Positions 34,152-45,126 of a stretch of 64,000 nucleotides of DNA are shown in pieces. The notes under the pieces were generated by a model that was given only the letters and a program-made list of their open reading frames with translations, was not told where the DNA came from and did no database searches. Source of the DNA: Tetrapyrgos nigripes (lineage: Eukaryota > Basidiomycota > Agaricomycetes > Agaricales > Campanellaceae); assembly GCA_013368315.1 (NCBI GenBank), contig JAACJM010000015.1:558001-622000 (forward strand), in the 5' to 3' direction. The position numbers and the translations under genes were made by a program. Each line of letters opens with the position of its first letter. Position 1 is the first letter of the stretch.

Positions 34152-35537
34152 CTGTGAGAACCCAAGTGAATGGTGCATAAACCTTCAGCAACATTTTTGG
34201 TTTCGTGGAATTTACAGGTTTGTGGACAGATCTACAGATAAGGGACGACATGGTGGTAGCGCACTCGGGATGGGCAAGCTTGATTTTCTTGATTTTGATG
34301 CGAGTTAACGGAGTTCAGACTTCAAGGCTGGGCACTTCTGTCCAATTTTTTTTTTACTTCATCTCCTCCTGGGTTGCTGTTGTGCACTGTCCAAGTGGAA
34401 TGGCATTGAGTAACGCCACCTATATACCTTGCACAAGGGTTAAGACAATGTGCTAAGCACTACGTGCAATTTGAAAAATTGTGAATGGCTGACAGAAATT
34501 AGGGGCTTAATTGGCTCACGTCTATTTCCAGATCAGCAATTCCAGTCGCGCATCCTCCCGCACTTGAACAACAGTATAAGTACTGGGCCCGATTATATTA
34601 AACACCAGCACCGACTATATTTCCCCATTTGGGCAGGCAACTGTGTTTGAGCCCATTACTCTACCATCTCGATCAATTCGCGAGGAGGTTGTGACTGTGA
34701 CCTCGTCTCGCGAACTTTTTTTCACAAATTTCGCAGGTGTTTTTACCACGAGCTTCACCTGTCCTTTTCGTGTCCGAGCTGTTGTAACCTCGGACAACTT
34801 GAAAATTTTCACGAATCTTGGGGGGCCGTGACTGCGGATTCGCGAATTGAATGAAATGGTACAGAATTTTCTGCTCTGGGGCAGTATTTGTGCTTTGAGT
34901 GCTGTACTGAAGGTAAAGAAGAGCTAAACTCACCATTCTCAAGCCGATGAAGTCTAACTGTCAGGATGATACACGGCATATCGACGGCAAATCAAAATCA
35001 AAAAATCAAAAATGAAGCTTGCCCATCCCAAGCGCGCTACACGGTGGGCAATGATTTAACAGAGCTGGTGTGTGGCCAGCAGGTGGTAGCTTGGCCAATT
35101 CACTGAAAACGGCTGATTGCGTGACAACATGTGTATCATTCATCAAGCGAGTGTCAGCTATCATAACAGTGGGTAAATATTGATGGGGTTAATGGTAGGC
35201 TATTAACTGAGAAAGAAAGGTCACAAAAGTGAGATGGGTACAGTAAGGAGTGGTATTAGTAGTGAGGGTAATTATGTTAGGGTACTATAGGATATAGTAA
35301 CAGAGGAGTATGACAAGAATCTATGCTGTGCATGGGAAAGAAGAGGAGAGATGGCTACGTCTGTTACTTGCATGTATGAAAGCTGGAGCGAAACGACGGC
35401 CACCTCACTTGTATTGACAAAACGACTTGACAGGGGTTTGAGACTCAACTACCTGTGACTGGAATGTCCACTTTAGGATGTGTTGTCATTGTGTGGCCCT
35501 CAGATACGCAGATAAGAAAAACATTGCCTTTTTCGAA
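34152..35537. other. Gene-poor part of the outer element
   Basis: No recognised gene. A minus frame (34942-34673) contains NTCEICEKKFARRGHSHN, faintly zinc-finger-like with one C-x2-C and one H-x-H, too short to call. Confidence 0.4.
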
Positions 35538-35832
35538 CAGTGCATTTTCAACGGCCACCACTGTAATTAATAAGCTAACTCCTAATTAATAACCGTTATT
35601 AAATATTTAAGGTGTAAGGCCTGGGAGGGCCCTGAATTAAGGCTTTAAGACAGGGCAGGGCAGAGCCATAAGTTACTAACACCGTCGGTGAATCCATGCA
35701 GCACACAAGGACTCGGATGTGCAGCCGAGATTTGAATTATGTACTCAGCCCTTCAGTATAAAAGTCCACTGGACTATCCTATTTCTCCAGCAAGAAATCC
35801 AGATCTCGAGCTACAAATTACTCTCACAAGCC

Positions 35833-36223
35833 ATGAAGCTCTCTACCACATTGTTTGTCGCTGTCATCTGTGCCATTTCTCAGCCAGCATTGGCTGCTGT
35901 CTTCAATGTTGCTCCCGATGGCGTCTGTGAGTATTGAATATTCACTCAATTTGCCACAGTCCCTAACTCTGTATCATCATAGCTTGTGGTTCCGGTACCA
36001 CCATCTCCTGCAACCATTAGTCTCTTCGTGCAAGGGGAATTTCAACCCCAAACAAGCGTCGATTGTGGTCACCCAAGCGCAAGGCAACTGTCACATTAGC
36101 CTGTACCCGCAGAACAATCAACAGGGTGGAGTTATACAAAGGCTCAACACTGACACTACTGGAACGTGTATCTTCACTACCGGTGGTGCCACTTGGCAGA
36201 GCTACGGTATCTTCTGTGGTTGA
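35833..36223 (+). CDS. Small secreted cysteine-containing protein
   Basis: The ATG at 35833 gives the signal peptide MKLSTTLFVAVICAISQPAL ending in a typical A-x-A site, then AVFNVAPDGV. A GTGAGT donor at about 35928 joins best to the acceptor at about 36019, giving FSSCKGNFNPKQASIVVTQA, QGNCHISLYPQNNQQGGVIQ, RLNTDTTGTCIFTTGGATWQ and SYGIFCG-stop. An earlier acceptor near 35982 gives only a short peptide ending CNH. The mature protein is about 75 residues with four cysteines. Family not recognised; it lies among transposon remnants. A TATA-like TATAAA lies upstream near 35757. Confidence 0.65.
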
Positions 36224-36470
36224 ATGAATTGATTAGGGGGACTAGTCTATCGATTTGAGAGGGACTGGGTTTTTATTTATTATTTCATAATCTTCCCGCG
36301 GTCCATTTCTCTCATTTGCTGGTTGTTTTCGGTAGTTCTGTGGGCTGTAGGATGATTGAGGTGTTTGTAATACTATTTATATAACTTTAAAACTATGAAG
36401 TACAATGGGATAAAGCAGCAGAGTTGTCGGGGCAAGTTGAGCGGAAAGACCCAGCCTTGGCTTCCTTACA

Positions 36471-37132
36471 TAGTGTTGCCGCGGGTCAACCTAGGACGCA
36501 ACCCGGGCCATCGCTTATTTGGCTCGAGCCAGGCCCGGGTCACTTTCCCAATTTGGAAGTGGATCCATCAGCCCTTCGTAGAAACTGGATTCTTAGCTCG
36601 AACTAAGAAGATTCTAGTATCAAATGTATCTACAGTAGTAATCATTGATGTTTATGATCCTAAGGTATTATATGAGGCTTCAATAAGATTTAACAAGTCC
36701 TGAACCTGACCCTGCATCAACATCTCGCGCAACTGATCATTTCCCAAGTCCGTCGTCGTGAGCCCATCATCCCGGACTACGTCAGACTCAGTGCATTACC
36801 CATGCACATCTTCCTCAGCCATCTCCGAGGGTTTTGCGACCCATGCAGCCGAGAAATTCAGCCGATCATCACGATAGAAATCTTTGAGAATCTGTAATAC
36901 CTCAACCAGCACTGTAGACATCCGAGATCTTCTATCAGCATCAGTCTCCTTGCTTGAAGAGAACGCTCTTTCACACTAGGACGAGGAGAAGAGAAAGTAG
37001 GAGGAACGCGTCTCTGGCGCGTCGCCGCATTGCATAAGGTCACGCATTTTGGCCGATGATCCGAACTTCCAAATAAGGTATTGGGGTCAGACCCGGGTCA
37101 GACCCGTCCGTCGAGCCAGCTCGACCCTATGG
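36471..37132 (-). mobile_element. Internally deleted hAT remnant (0.66 kb)
   Basis: The left end begins TAGTGTTGCC; both ends carry GGGTC/GACCC subterminal motifs. The flanking 8-mers are TCCTTACA (36463-36470) and ACCTTACA (37133-37140), a 7/8 target duplication. The minus strand inside, about 36990-36810, codes CERAFSSSKETDADRRSRMS then TVLVEVLQILKDFYRDDRLN and a stop: only the hATC dimerisation end of a transposase. The right terminal bases do not match the left ones, so that end is inferred from the flanking duplication. Confidence 0.65.
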
Positions 37133-37204
37133 ACCTTACATTCCCAAAATGGGTCGTGTGAAGCCTACGCAATATATCGAATGTATTGAAGTCAACGCAT
37201 CAAC

Positions 37205-38895
37205 TTGCCAATAGTGCGTACACCTCCGCCATCAGTCTCTCCTACCATCCCGACGAACAACCCTCCTTCCAATTTGCCAGCGTTAGGACAAGGTCTGAGT
37301 AGTCCAATCGTTCTGCATTCATCAAATTCAGCCCCTCGTCCATCATTACCATTTCTATCCGAGTTCTCTCCCTCTATCCTCAATCCACCGGTTCTTGAGT
37401 GCTTGCGGAAACGTAAACGGAATAAAGAAGAACGTCTAACCGATGATATGGTCAAATTTGACAAAGCTCTTCGTCAGCTTAGCTGTGAATTCGGTTGTAT
37501 AGGAAACTTTTTGAAGCTGGTATTCTGGAGTCGGGCAGGCACACTGGATGAAGATATACGGTCCAAATACCACAAGATAGCCGTCGCACAGTTTGTTTCT
37601 GGACGTACATCCTTCAACGCCGCCGAACTCGTCGATTCCATCTACAACCACCGCAACAGCTATCCAACATGGCACTCTCCCCGTAAAAATGAATGAAAAC
37701 TCTCCTTTTCCCTCACCATTAGTCCCACCAAGATCGGATTTGCTCGCTGCTCCCTACGTGCATGAGCTTTTCAGCTTTCCGCTCAACAGGCTTGTCGTGA
37801 TATATCCCTTCTTACCAAGAACGACCTCGATAATCCTCAATATGCCCCTGCTGTCCCACCTTCTGAGACGTCTCATGGGATGATATCCAGCAGTTTAGCC
37901 CCAAACGAACAGCTGGAACATTCAAAGCTCGCACTCCGTTCCCCTATGACTTCTTCGAATACCTCGGTGCTCCTCAAAAAGGTGGAGAAGTGATTGTACG
38001 GATAAATAGGCAAACGGTAATGGCAAGTGTCTTCATGATTCAAAATGGTTAATGACTTACTGATGTCCTTCTTTCAGCGCATAGTAACAGCCCTCAACCC
38101 ACTCATTGTCGGTCATAATCGCAACGTCAACGGATATCTGGGACTTCCTTTGTCTATCCATCTCTTCTCTTCCCAAGCCCACACCGAAGTCAAGTGATCT
38201 CTCTCCCGTATGGGTCTTTCAAGCCACGACTCAACCGCACGACGCACTATTCAAACGATGACTATCAAAGCTCGTCAACAGCTGCACAGGGAAAGCAGAG
38301 AGACATTCGAGAAGGGAACCGTTGCAAAGGCGTACGTTTTTGACAACGTCCAGCGTCACGCTGATGTCTGGGAGGGTGGGATTCTACGAAAGAGCAAGAT
38401 GAAAGTAGGATGTGCGGGAACCGCTATTGATTTGGAGGACTGTCCAGATAGTGCTTGGGACTTGGAGGACCATCTTTCCCGAGTAATCAAGAACGAGCGT
38501 TCAACAATGACCGTTGATTCACTGTTCAAATCCATCAATTGATCTCATCATCACGACCCCATGGCTCTTTATGTCTTACAAACGCTAACGGAGGGTGTAC
38601 CTGCCCTGAACCATTATACCTCTATTATTTCGGATCGCTTTCGAGAGCCTCTCATGTCCATCCATCGAATGCCTGAAGACAGATGTACGAAAATCAATCG
38701 CCTCGGAACCAATGCAGAACCTTCGCTCACGAGTCAAGGGATGACGAAAATAGTGAAGGATTATGACGGCCAGATAGGGTTTCCTAGTGAAGCTGCCGAA
38801 TCTCTGATTGAGTGGTTGGTGGAGATGGAGCTTCGTTTGCAGCAGTTGAACGCATCAAGAAAACTCCTAGCCCCGACAGCTCTTTCCAATCGAGA
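37205..38895 (+). pseudogene. DUF6589-type gene, broken
   Basis: Plus-strand fragments in order: KRKRNKEERLTDDMVKFDKA, TLDEDIRSKYHKIAVAQFVS, FEYLGAPQKGGEVIVRINRQ, LNPLIVGHNRNVNGYLGLPL, MGLSSHDSTARRTIQTMTIK, AYVFDNVQRHADVWEGGILR with KMKVGCAGTAIDLEDCPDSA, then HHHDPMALYVLQTLTEGVPA and RLGTNAEPSLTSQGMTKIVK. The order and motifs match my memory of DUF6589. At least two in-frame stops interrupt it (near 38196, and at 38540 where family members would keep a tryptophan). It ends at 38895, exactly where UTP4-derived sequence begins. Confidence 0.65.
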
Positions 38896-39510
38896 AGCTT
38901 TACTCTTCACGAACGTAGACCGGAACACGTACAATAAAGACAATCGCAATAAAGTATATTATTTTCACTTTTCACTATGAAGCACCGTATTTATGCTTGA
39001 AATACGCTGGAGGCAACGTAGCAAGGACATCTACAAGAGGTCTCTCTACAACGACCATCTCTCCTTGCGAAAGAAAGTCCACAAGGAGAAGAGGTCGATA
39101 CTGAGTGATCATTTTGAATTCTTTTGATGACAACGACTCTTCTTGACCTAGAGTCGGTGCAGTAGCTTTAGCGTTAGCGTGTACACTGTCACGCCGTCGT
39201 TTTTTGGATGAACCCGAAACCATAAAGTTGGATCCTTGGACATTGAGTTTGCATAACCAGGTCGAGCCCCAGAAGATGGCGTGTCCTGGGGATTCGGGTT
39301 GGAAAGTGACGCCAAGGATAGGTTCCTTTGCCTGAGTCAAGTTTTTGGGGAGGTTGTCGCAGAGTTCTTTGTGCCAGGTAGGGAATTGCCGTGATTCGAC
39401 GTCGTAGATCTGGAGGGTGTTGTTTTGGAAAGTAAGGATGAGGACGTTGGGCCGGGAGGGGTCGAAGACTAAGGATTGAACTGGGAGAGCGAAGGACGGG
39501 AGGACACAGT
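38896..39510 (-). repeat. Right copy of the UTP4 terminal-exon direct repeat
   Basis: 615 bp, same orientation as 25378-25997 and about 98% identical by eye. This copy is in frame with the rest of UTP4. Confidence 0.93.
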
Positions 39511-41831
39511 GGTGCTGGTAGAGTTATCGTTATTTTGTGAAGTAAAAAGAAAGGATCAGAAAGACTCTCACCTGAAGCGAGTCCAGATTAAATATGTGCG
39601 TCCTACAATGTTCATCCGACGTCGCTAACCACTGTCCATCGGCACTGATAGCCAACCTGAAGATGTTGGAAACCAAAGGCTCTTCATCCGAATCTGAATC
39701 ATCCTGAGGTTCACCCATCTTGACATCTCCATTCGTTTTCAAATCCTTCAGAACACGCCCTGGAGGTTGCCTATGATGATCAAACTTCCGGAGGACTTGT
39801 GGTTTGTCACCACTGATGTCGATGACTACCACATACGATGTCATACTGGTGGACATGACTAGTTTCGTGGAATCAGGAGTGAAGGCAAATGCAAGACCGC
39901 CCGTCGAAAGTGGTTTTCTTGGGAGGTGAGGCTGGAGGATGGACGTTAGATCTCGTATTCGCCGTGGTTTTAATCTTCCTTGTGACTATAATGAACGGTC
40001 AATAATGTAAGATAAACTCTTGAGAAAAGAGACTCACATCAGTCTGCAGAGAGAACAATTTCGTCTCATAGATATCAGACACAACTATCCACTTTCCATC
40101 CTCTGAGATTGCAGAAGCCACCAGGTTCGTATGCACGTCAAACTCCATTTCCAAACATTTTTCCCAAGAGGCATCCTCCTGATCAATTTGAGGTTCCTCG
40201 TCCTCCTCCGTTGAAGATTTCTCCAAAATCCTCCAAACCGTCAACCCCGAATCTCGCATACAAAATACAAGTCGGGCCTTTCGAGAGACGTGCAAAGCGC
40301 ACGTCGAAGAAGGGCCCGTGCTATAGTTCAATCGTCGATGGTAAGAGTCTTCAAATGTCGCATGGGTACTCGTGGCCAGCGGATTGACAACTTTGGTGAG
40401 GGTGCTGGAAGGAAGTGCTGCAGGCGTCAGGTTGACTGACATGTCCAGTCCACCAGATGCGAGTATTGGTGCGATTTCGAGGGGAAATTCTCGTTTATGG
40501 GAAGGAGGAAGGGGAGCATATGACGGCCATATAGCCAGTGTACGGACATCATGAGCATGCATACGCCGTGAGGATGCTTGCACCCATCGAGTCGAAACAC
40601 GAGTGGTACTCGATTCGCTATCACCTTGTGAGGTTTTGACGCGAGCGAACTGAGTTATTTTCTGATCGACACCGGAGGAGTAGACCACAGAGCCATCCTG
40701 AAACGAGCTTAATGGTAATAACGAGGTGAAAAGGGGAGATGACTTACGGGACCGACTGTGAGACAGAGAACATCCGCTCCGTGCGCCTGAAAGCTTTGTA
40801 GTTGTGTACAAGTGCGCGAGTCCCAGAATTTGACCATACCCAGCGAGTCTCCGGAAACAATAGTGCCATCTCTGAACAGACGAACAGATTAGCGTCCAAA
40901 CGCTCGCCAAATTTTCAGAACTGACCCTAGAGTCGTCACAGTCCACACCAGAGTTCTCTCGCCACGAATTTTATCAGTTCCCATTTTATCCAACATCCTG
41001 CCATTCTTTACATCCCACTTTCGCAAACTACTGTCCGAACAACCAGTCACCAGCCAGGAATCATCCCATTCGTCGTCTTCGTCTTCATCACTTGATTCAG
41101 ACGTGTCTTTCTGATTTGTTTGACGCGGTATGGGTGGTCCCCAGCTGAGGCTGAGAATACGACATTTGACTCGGTCAAAACGACGATGGTGGGTTATAGT
41201 ATCGTCGACTACAGATAGAAGGCGAACAGTTCCATCTTCACAACCTAACGCGAGTAGCGTAGATGCGGGATTTGCAGCCACAGACCAAATAGAACCTCCT
41301 TGCGAGTTAATTGTCCGCTGGTAAATTCATAAGTCAAAGTTGATATTTAGAAAGAAAATGAGCCGTACCCGTATACACAGACGTTCCATATCCCATTCCA
41401 ACAACTCGCTACCGCCTCCTGAACTAAAGAGGCGTAGGTCTTCGAGTTTTGGTACGTCATTTGGCTTCAGAAGATAAGGATGCTTGATAATGAAAACTAA
41501 AGAGTCAACTTTAGAGGGGTAAAGGCCAGTCAAAGTCTAGTTTCGGCTTTAGAGCTTGTGACATCTTTATGAATTTGAGACGCACTTTTCTCGGAGCCCA
41601 CGACTGATGAGATTGGGAGGTTCCCTGTTCACCAAGCCATTCGTATAGATCAATGTTTCCATTGGCATGGCCGACTGCCAAAGCACCAAATTTGAACTCG
41701 TCTTTTGGTATTAATTTTAAGGCACGTTTTACTTTTGGAAGAGGTAAAGGGGGAAAGGCTAGAGCCGTGATAGCAGAGGGGGAGTAGTCGATGAATCTGC
41801 ACCTATGGACAGCAACGGGCGTCGCGTCCAT
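38975..41831 (-). CDS. UTP4: WD40 U3 snoRNP protein Utp4 (cirhin)
   Basis: Subunit of the t-UTP complex at the 5' external transcribed spacer of pre-rRNA in the nucleolus. The ATG at 41831 begins MDATPVAVHRCRFIDYSPSA. WD-type repeats follow: KFGALAVGHANGNIDLYEWL, RLFSSGGGSELLEWDMERLC, TLLALGCEDGTVRLLSV, DSWLVTGCSDSSLRKWDV, DGTIVSGDSLGMVKFWDSRT, GSVVYSSGVDQKITQFARV, RLVFCMRDSGLTVWRI, FRLAISADGQWLATSDEHCR. The C-terminal exon holds TLQIYDVESRQFPTWHKELC and ends YFKHKYGAS at 38975. It is head to head with TIM10, 87 bp apart. Its last exon is duplicated 13.5 kb away. Confidence 0.92.
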
Positions 41832-41918
41832 TGACAAAAAAATTTTGCAAACTCGTGAAAACGTGACTTCACGCGTATTACGCTCTCTCCTTTTGCCTCG
41901 ACACTCTCTCCTCCCGAC

Positions 41919-42333
41919 ATGTCTTTCCTCGGCGGTGCCAGATCCTCAGCGCCTGCGGGCGGTCTCAACAGTGACAAAATCGAAATGGCCATCACCGAGT
42001 GCGTATTTTGACTCTCATTTCACTCGTTTCCATCTGACACCTCAGTACAGACTAGACACTATCACCGACTTCTTCAACCGCATGGTCTCGTCAGTCATTT
42101 CTTACTGCGCAATTTTCTTTCCAACAAGCTTTTCATCTCATGTTCGCGTATCTCACAGGTCATGTCACACCAAATGCGTAGGCACACGCTACACTGAAGG
42201 AGACTTGAACAAGGCCGAGATGGTCTGCATCGACCGTTGCGTGGCAAAATACAACGAGGTTCAGAAGAAGGTCGGAGAGAAAATTCAGAGCAGAGGGGCT
42301 GCCAGTGCAGGTGGAGGTGGATTCGGTCTATGA
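41919..42333 (+). CDS. TIM10: Mitochondrial intermembrane-space chaperone Tim10
   Basis: Small Tim protein that escorts membrane proteins across the intermembrane space with Tim9. From the ATG at 41919: MSFLGGARSSAPAGGLNSDK, IEMAITELDTITDFFNRMVS, then the twin CX3C motif CHTKCVGTRYTEGDLNKAEM with VCIDRCVAKYNEVQKKVGEK, and a Gly-rich tail ending GGGGFGL. Two introns interrupt it, at the AITE|LDT and VS|SCH joins. Length and motif spacing fit Tim10 rather than Tim9 or Tim13. No presequence, as expected. Confidence 0.93.
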
Positions 42334-42498
42334 GACATTCGTGCTGTAACTCTAGACTAGTCGTTCCTTCTCATCTTCAATGTTCACTTTCGGTGAGAAA
42401 AAGTAAATCAAATTTCTTCTAGTATGTAAGTGAATCCAGATAGCCAGTCGCCAGTAATACAGCCCAGAGAAAGGAACGTCGTTAAAGCCTCGTGTCCG

Positions 42499-42895
42499 TC
42501 ATTTGCCAAAGGTAGGGAAACATTCGGCCAGGGTCTTGGAATGTTTATTCTGTGCATGTTCCTCGAGACTGTTATGAGTATTGGGTTGCATTAGATACAC
42601 GTTGGTCTAATGAGATGCATTTAGATCACTCACGCAGGTTGACGAGTGGTCACAAACTGCGAAAATAGTCAGCGACTTTTGTCATGAAGGATAAAGTAAA
42701 CCGTACGGACAAAAGCCTGTCTGCATACTGCACATAATATGTTCTTTGCAGCCTCGTTCGACTTCATTTGACTCTTGCCTCCCTTTGCACCCTTATCTTG
42801 ATTCCTTTCCCTTTTTTGCTGAGCTTTGGCGCCTAGACCGAGACAAATTAGAGAATATGCAAAAGGATGGGAAGAACCGGAATACCATTGCCCAT
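42499..42895 (-). CDS. Small zinc-binding protein, 4F5/SERF-like N-terminus
   Basis: A tiny first exon (MGN at 42895) splices to GAKAQQKRERNQDKGAKGGK, SQMKSNEAAKNILCAVCRQA, F and then VTTRQPALKEHAQNKHSKTL, AECFPTFGK-stop at 42499. The basic N-terminus resembles 4F5/SERF proteins; CAVC with H-x4-H forms an At2g23090-type zinc-binding motif. Protein about 75 residues. Function not established. Confidence 0.82.
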
Positions 42896-43109
42896 TTTGA
42901 AGAAACGAACGTCTAAGAGGGTATCGAGAGACGGAAAACTCGGAGCCGGACAAAGTCACAAACTGAGAACTAAAACGATCACGTTACTACCATGTTAGGA
43001 TGTCTGAGACGGTCATCGTACACTCACTCGTTCCGAGAAATCTCGACTCAAATGCATCCGTCGCCCTCTATAATATATGGGCTACCATGATTCTGGATAT
43101 CTAGTCCCA

Positions 43110-44776
43110 ATGTCTCCCAATCTCGAGAAAACAAGAGCTTCAATCAACCAGGATCTCAAGTTTGACCCACTTTCCAGCACTTACGAGGCAGACAATGACC
43201 TCAAGAGAGCTCAAATAGCTCGTACTTTTATCTGTGAGTTATTGTTGATTTTATTTTAGTTTGAGAAAACGTATTGACGATGACCAGCGGACACGATGAC
43301 AGGTATACACCCAATGTGTACCAAGCATCTACTCAAACTAACGAGATTTTCACAAGTCCCAACGACGGAAATGTACGCCTATGGTGTCCATGGCACACTA
43401 GGTGATGCAGTCTATTACGAACCTTCCACAATGTGCGCAAGACCTTTACTCCTTAGGCCCCAATCGCTGATTGTCATTCTTAGCGCTTTGGAGGCGCATG
43501 TAGCCAAAATAACCGGCAAAGAGGACGGACTCTTCATGCCCACCGGGACTATGAGCAACCAAATCGGTCTACGCACACATCTGACACAGCCTCCTTACAC
43601 GATCGTCTGTGACCACCGAGCTCACATCTACACGTAAAATTTCGACATGTCTTCCCCGTTTTCGCACTCACCTTTCGACTAGATACGAACTCAGTGGGGT
43701 TGCCTTTCACTCGGGTGCTCAACTTATACCTGTTCCACCCCAAAACGGTATGTTTTGGTTTCTGAAGACTGTCGGTGAATCTGCTTACACGTCCCCATTA
43801 AGGCCATCACCTCACAGTCGACGACGTCAGTAGAAGTGTGGTCCAGGGTTCGGATGTCCATTTGTAAGGCAGATACAAGTTTCAAGAGGTTAGGATACAA
43901 ATTTGATGTGCAAATTGCTTCCCCCAGCGCACCGACCCAAGTCATCTCTCTGGAAAATACGCTAAATGGTACCATCTTCCCCCAATATGACATCGTCCCC
44001 ATCTCCGAATTTGCGAGGTCCTTGGGTATCAAGATGCACCTGGATGGAGCGCGACTTTGGCATGTCGCCGCAGAGACTGGAATGTCCTTGAAGGAGCTTT
44101 GTGACCCTTTTGATTCTGTCAGTCTTTGTTTCAGCAAAGGTCTGGGTGAGCCAGCGTTCTCTACCTAGATTTACTCCATTTCTGATGCAATTGACCATCC
44201 AGGTGCGCCTGTGGGCTCAATCCTTCTAGGCACCAAGGAATACATAACCAAAGCACGTCGTGTCAGGAAACTCTTTGGTGGTGGAATGCGGCAGACAGGC
44301 ATTCTAGCCGCCTCTGTTGCTTATGCATTGACGCACCATTTTCCACTTCTACCACGGGTACACATTTTGGCTCGCAAGCTGGAGAAAGGCTTGCAAGACA
44401 TTGGAGTGACTATCTTGAGCGGTGCAGAGACCTGCATGGTGAGTTTATCTTTTCTTGACGTTTGGCTATCTCCTCTTCCGACTTAGCCTGACAAAATTGT
44501 GAACAGGTCTTTTACGACGCGACCAGTATCGGTACTACATACGACGAAATCGCAGAAAAGGGCCTCCAGCTCCCCAGCCCACTCTTCCTTGGTGGTTCCA
44601 GGCTGGTGGTGCATATCCAGACCACTGAAGCGGTTATAGACGACTTTCTCGAGCTTGTTGCTGGTATTGCGAAGGAGAGGAAGAAAGCTGGCTTCGTCAA
44701 AGCGGAGATGAATGGTGTTGGGCAGTATCGCGATGTGTATGTTCATCGTCATTGGAGCATTTCAAAATCCAAATGA
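43110..44776 (+). CDS. L-threonine aldolase, tandem copy 1
   Basis: PLP enzyme that cleaves threonine to glycine and acetaldehyde. The start at 43110 ([18 protein letters not shown]) is chosen because it aligns with copy 2; an in-frame ATG at 43077 adds 11 residues. Motifs: [40 protein letters not shown] with [42 protein letters not shown] and the PLP-lysine site [18 protein letters not shown], then [20 protein letters not shown]. It ends SISKSK at 44776. The exon coding SDTMT is 15 nt (43288-43302). The GDDVY of the family is GDAVY here. All exons appear open. Confidence 0.9.
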
Positions 44777-45126
44777 TATAGTATGAGGAAGACAAGGGGG
44801 CCACTGGCAGGGCTGGTAGATATATTTTTAAAAGAGTGTGCTACATAGTCAAATACAAATCAGGTTAGCTGTCGTTCATGCAACCGTTGACCGACATCCC
44901 TACCATCAGACCCAAGGGCCAAATTACAAAACGTGAGCGCGTGAGCAGCTATGGTGAACACTGAACCAACCGTCTTGTAAGGCACACACGGATATGTTTT
45001 CGCACGCTGCTTTATTTTGGAGTCAGGTCATCGCCGTCGCCGTTCCGGAAAATCTTTCGAAGAAGAGATGGTTTGAGTCAGGAATGTGGGATCAGACGGT
45101 TCGGATCTCTGTCCTGCTCAGTCATC
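44777..45126. other. Spacer between the two threonine aldolase genes
   Basis: About 350 bp. It carries the 3' end of copy 1 and the promoter of copy 2. No additional gene seen. Confidence 0.6.

Larger units (their letters stand above)
26606..35563. mobile_element. Outer element with short inverted ends, holding a nested hAT
   Basis: The left end reads CAGTGGCGGTCGTTGATGCACTG (26606-26628 in two parts: CAGTGGCGGTCGTTGA and TGCACTG). The right end at 35538-35563, read on the minus strand, is CAGTGGTGGCCGTTGA, then AAA and TGCACTG. A 21-bp motif starting TAATTAATAAGCTA and ending CTCCTA directly follows the right end (35564-35584) and occurs 4 bp before the left end (26581-26601), with one mismatch. 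Its own sequence (26629-27631 and 34110-35537) has no recognised gene, so it may be non-autonomous. CAGTGGCGG-type ends suggest hAT kinship, but no 8-bp duplication was found. Confidence 0.5.

Noticed and set aside
26281..35660. AT-rich CCTTAAT/ATTAAGG motifs near 26.3 kb and 35.6 kb as a third, wider set of inverted ends
   Set aside because: The match is short, AT-rich and not extendable; the CAGTGG ends just inside are far better supported.
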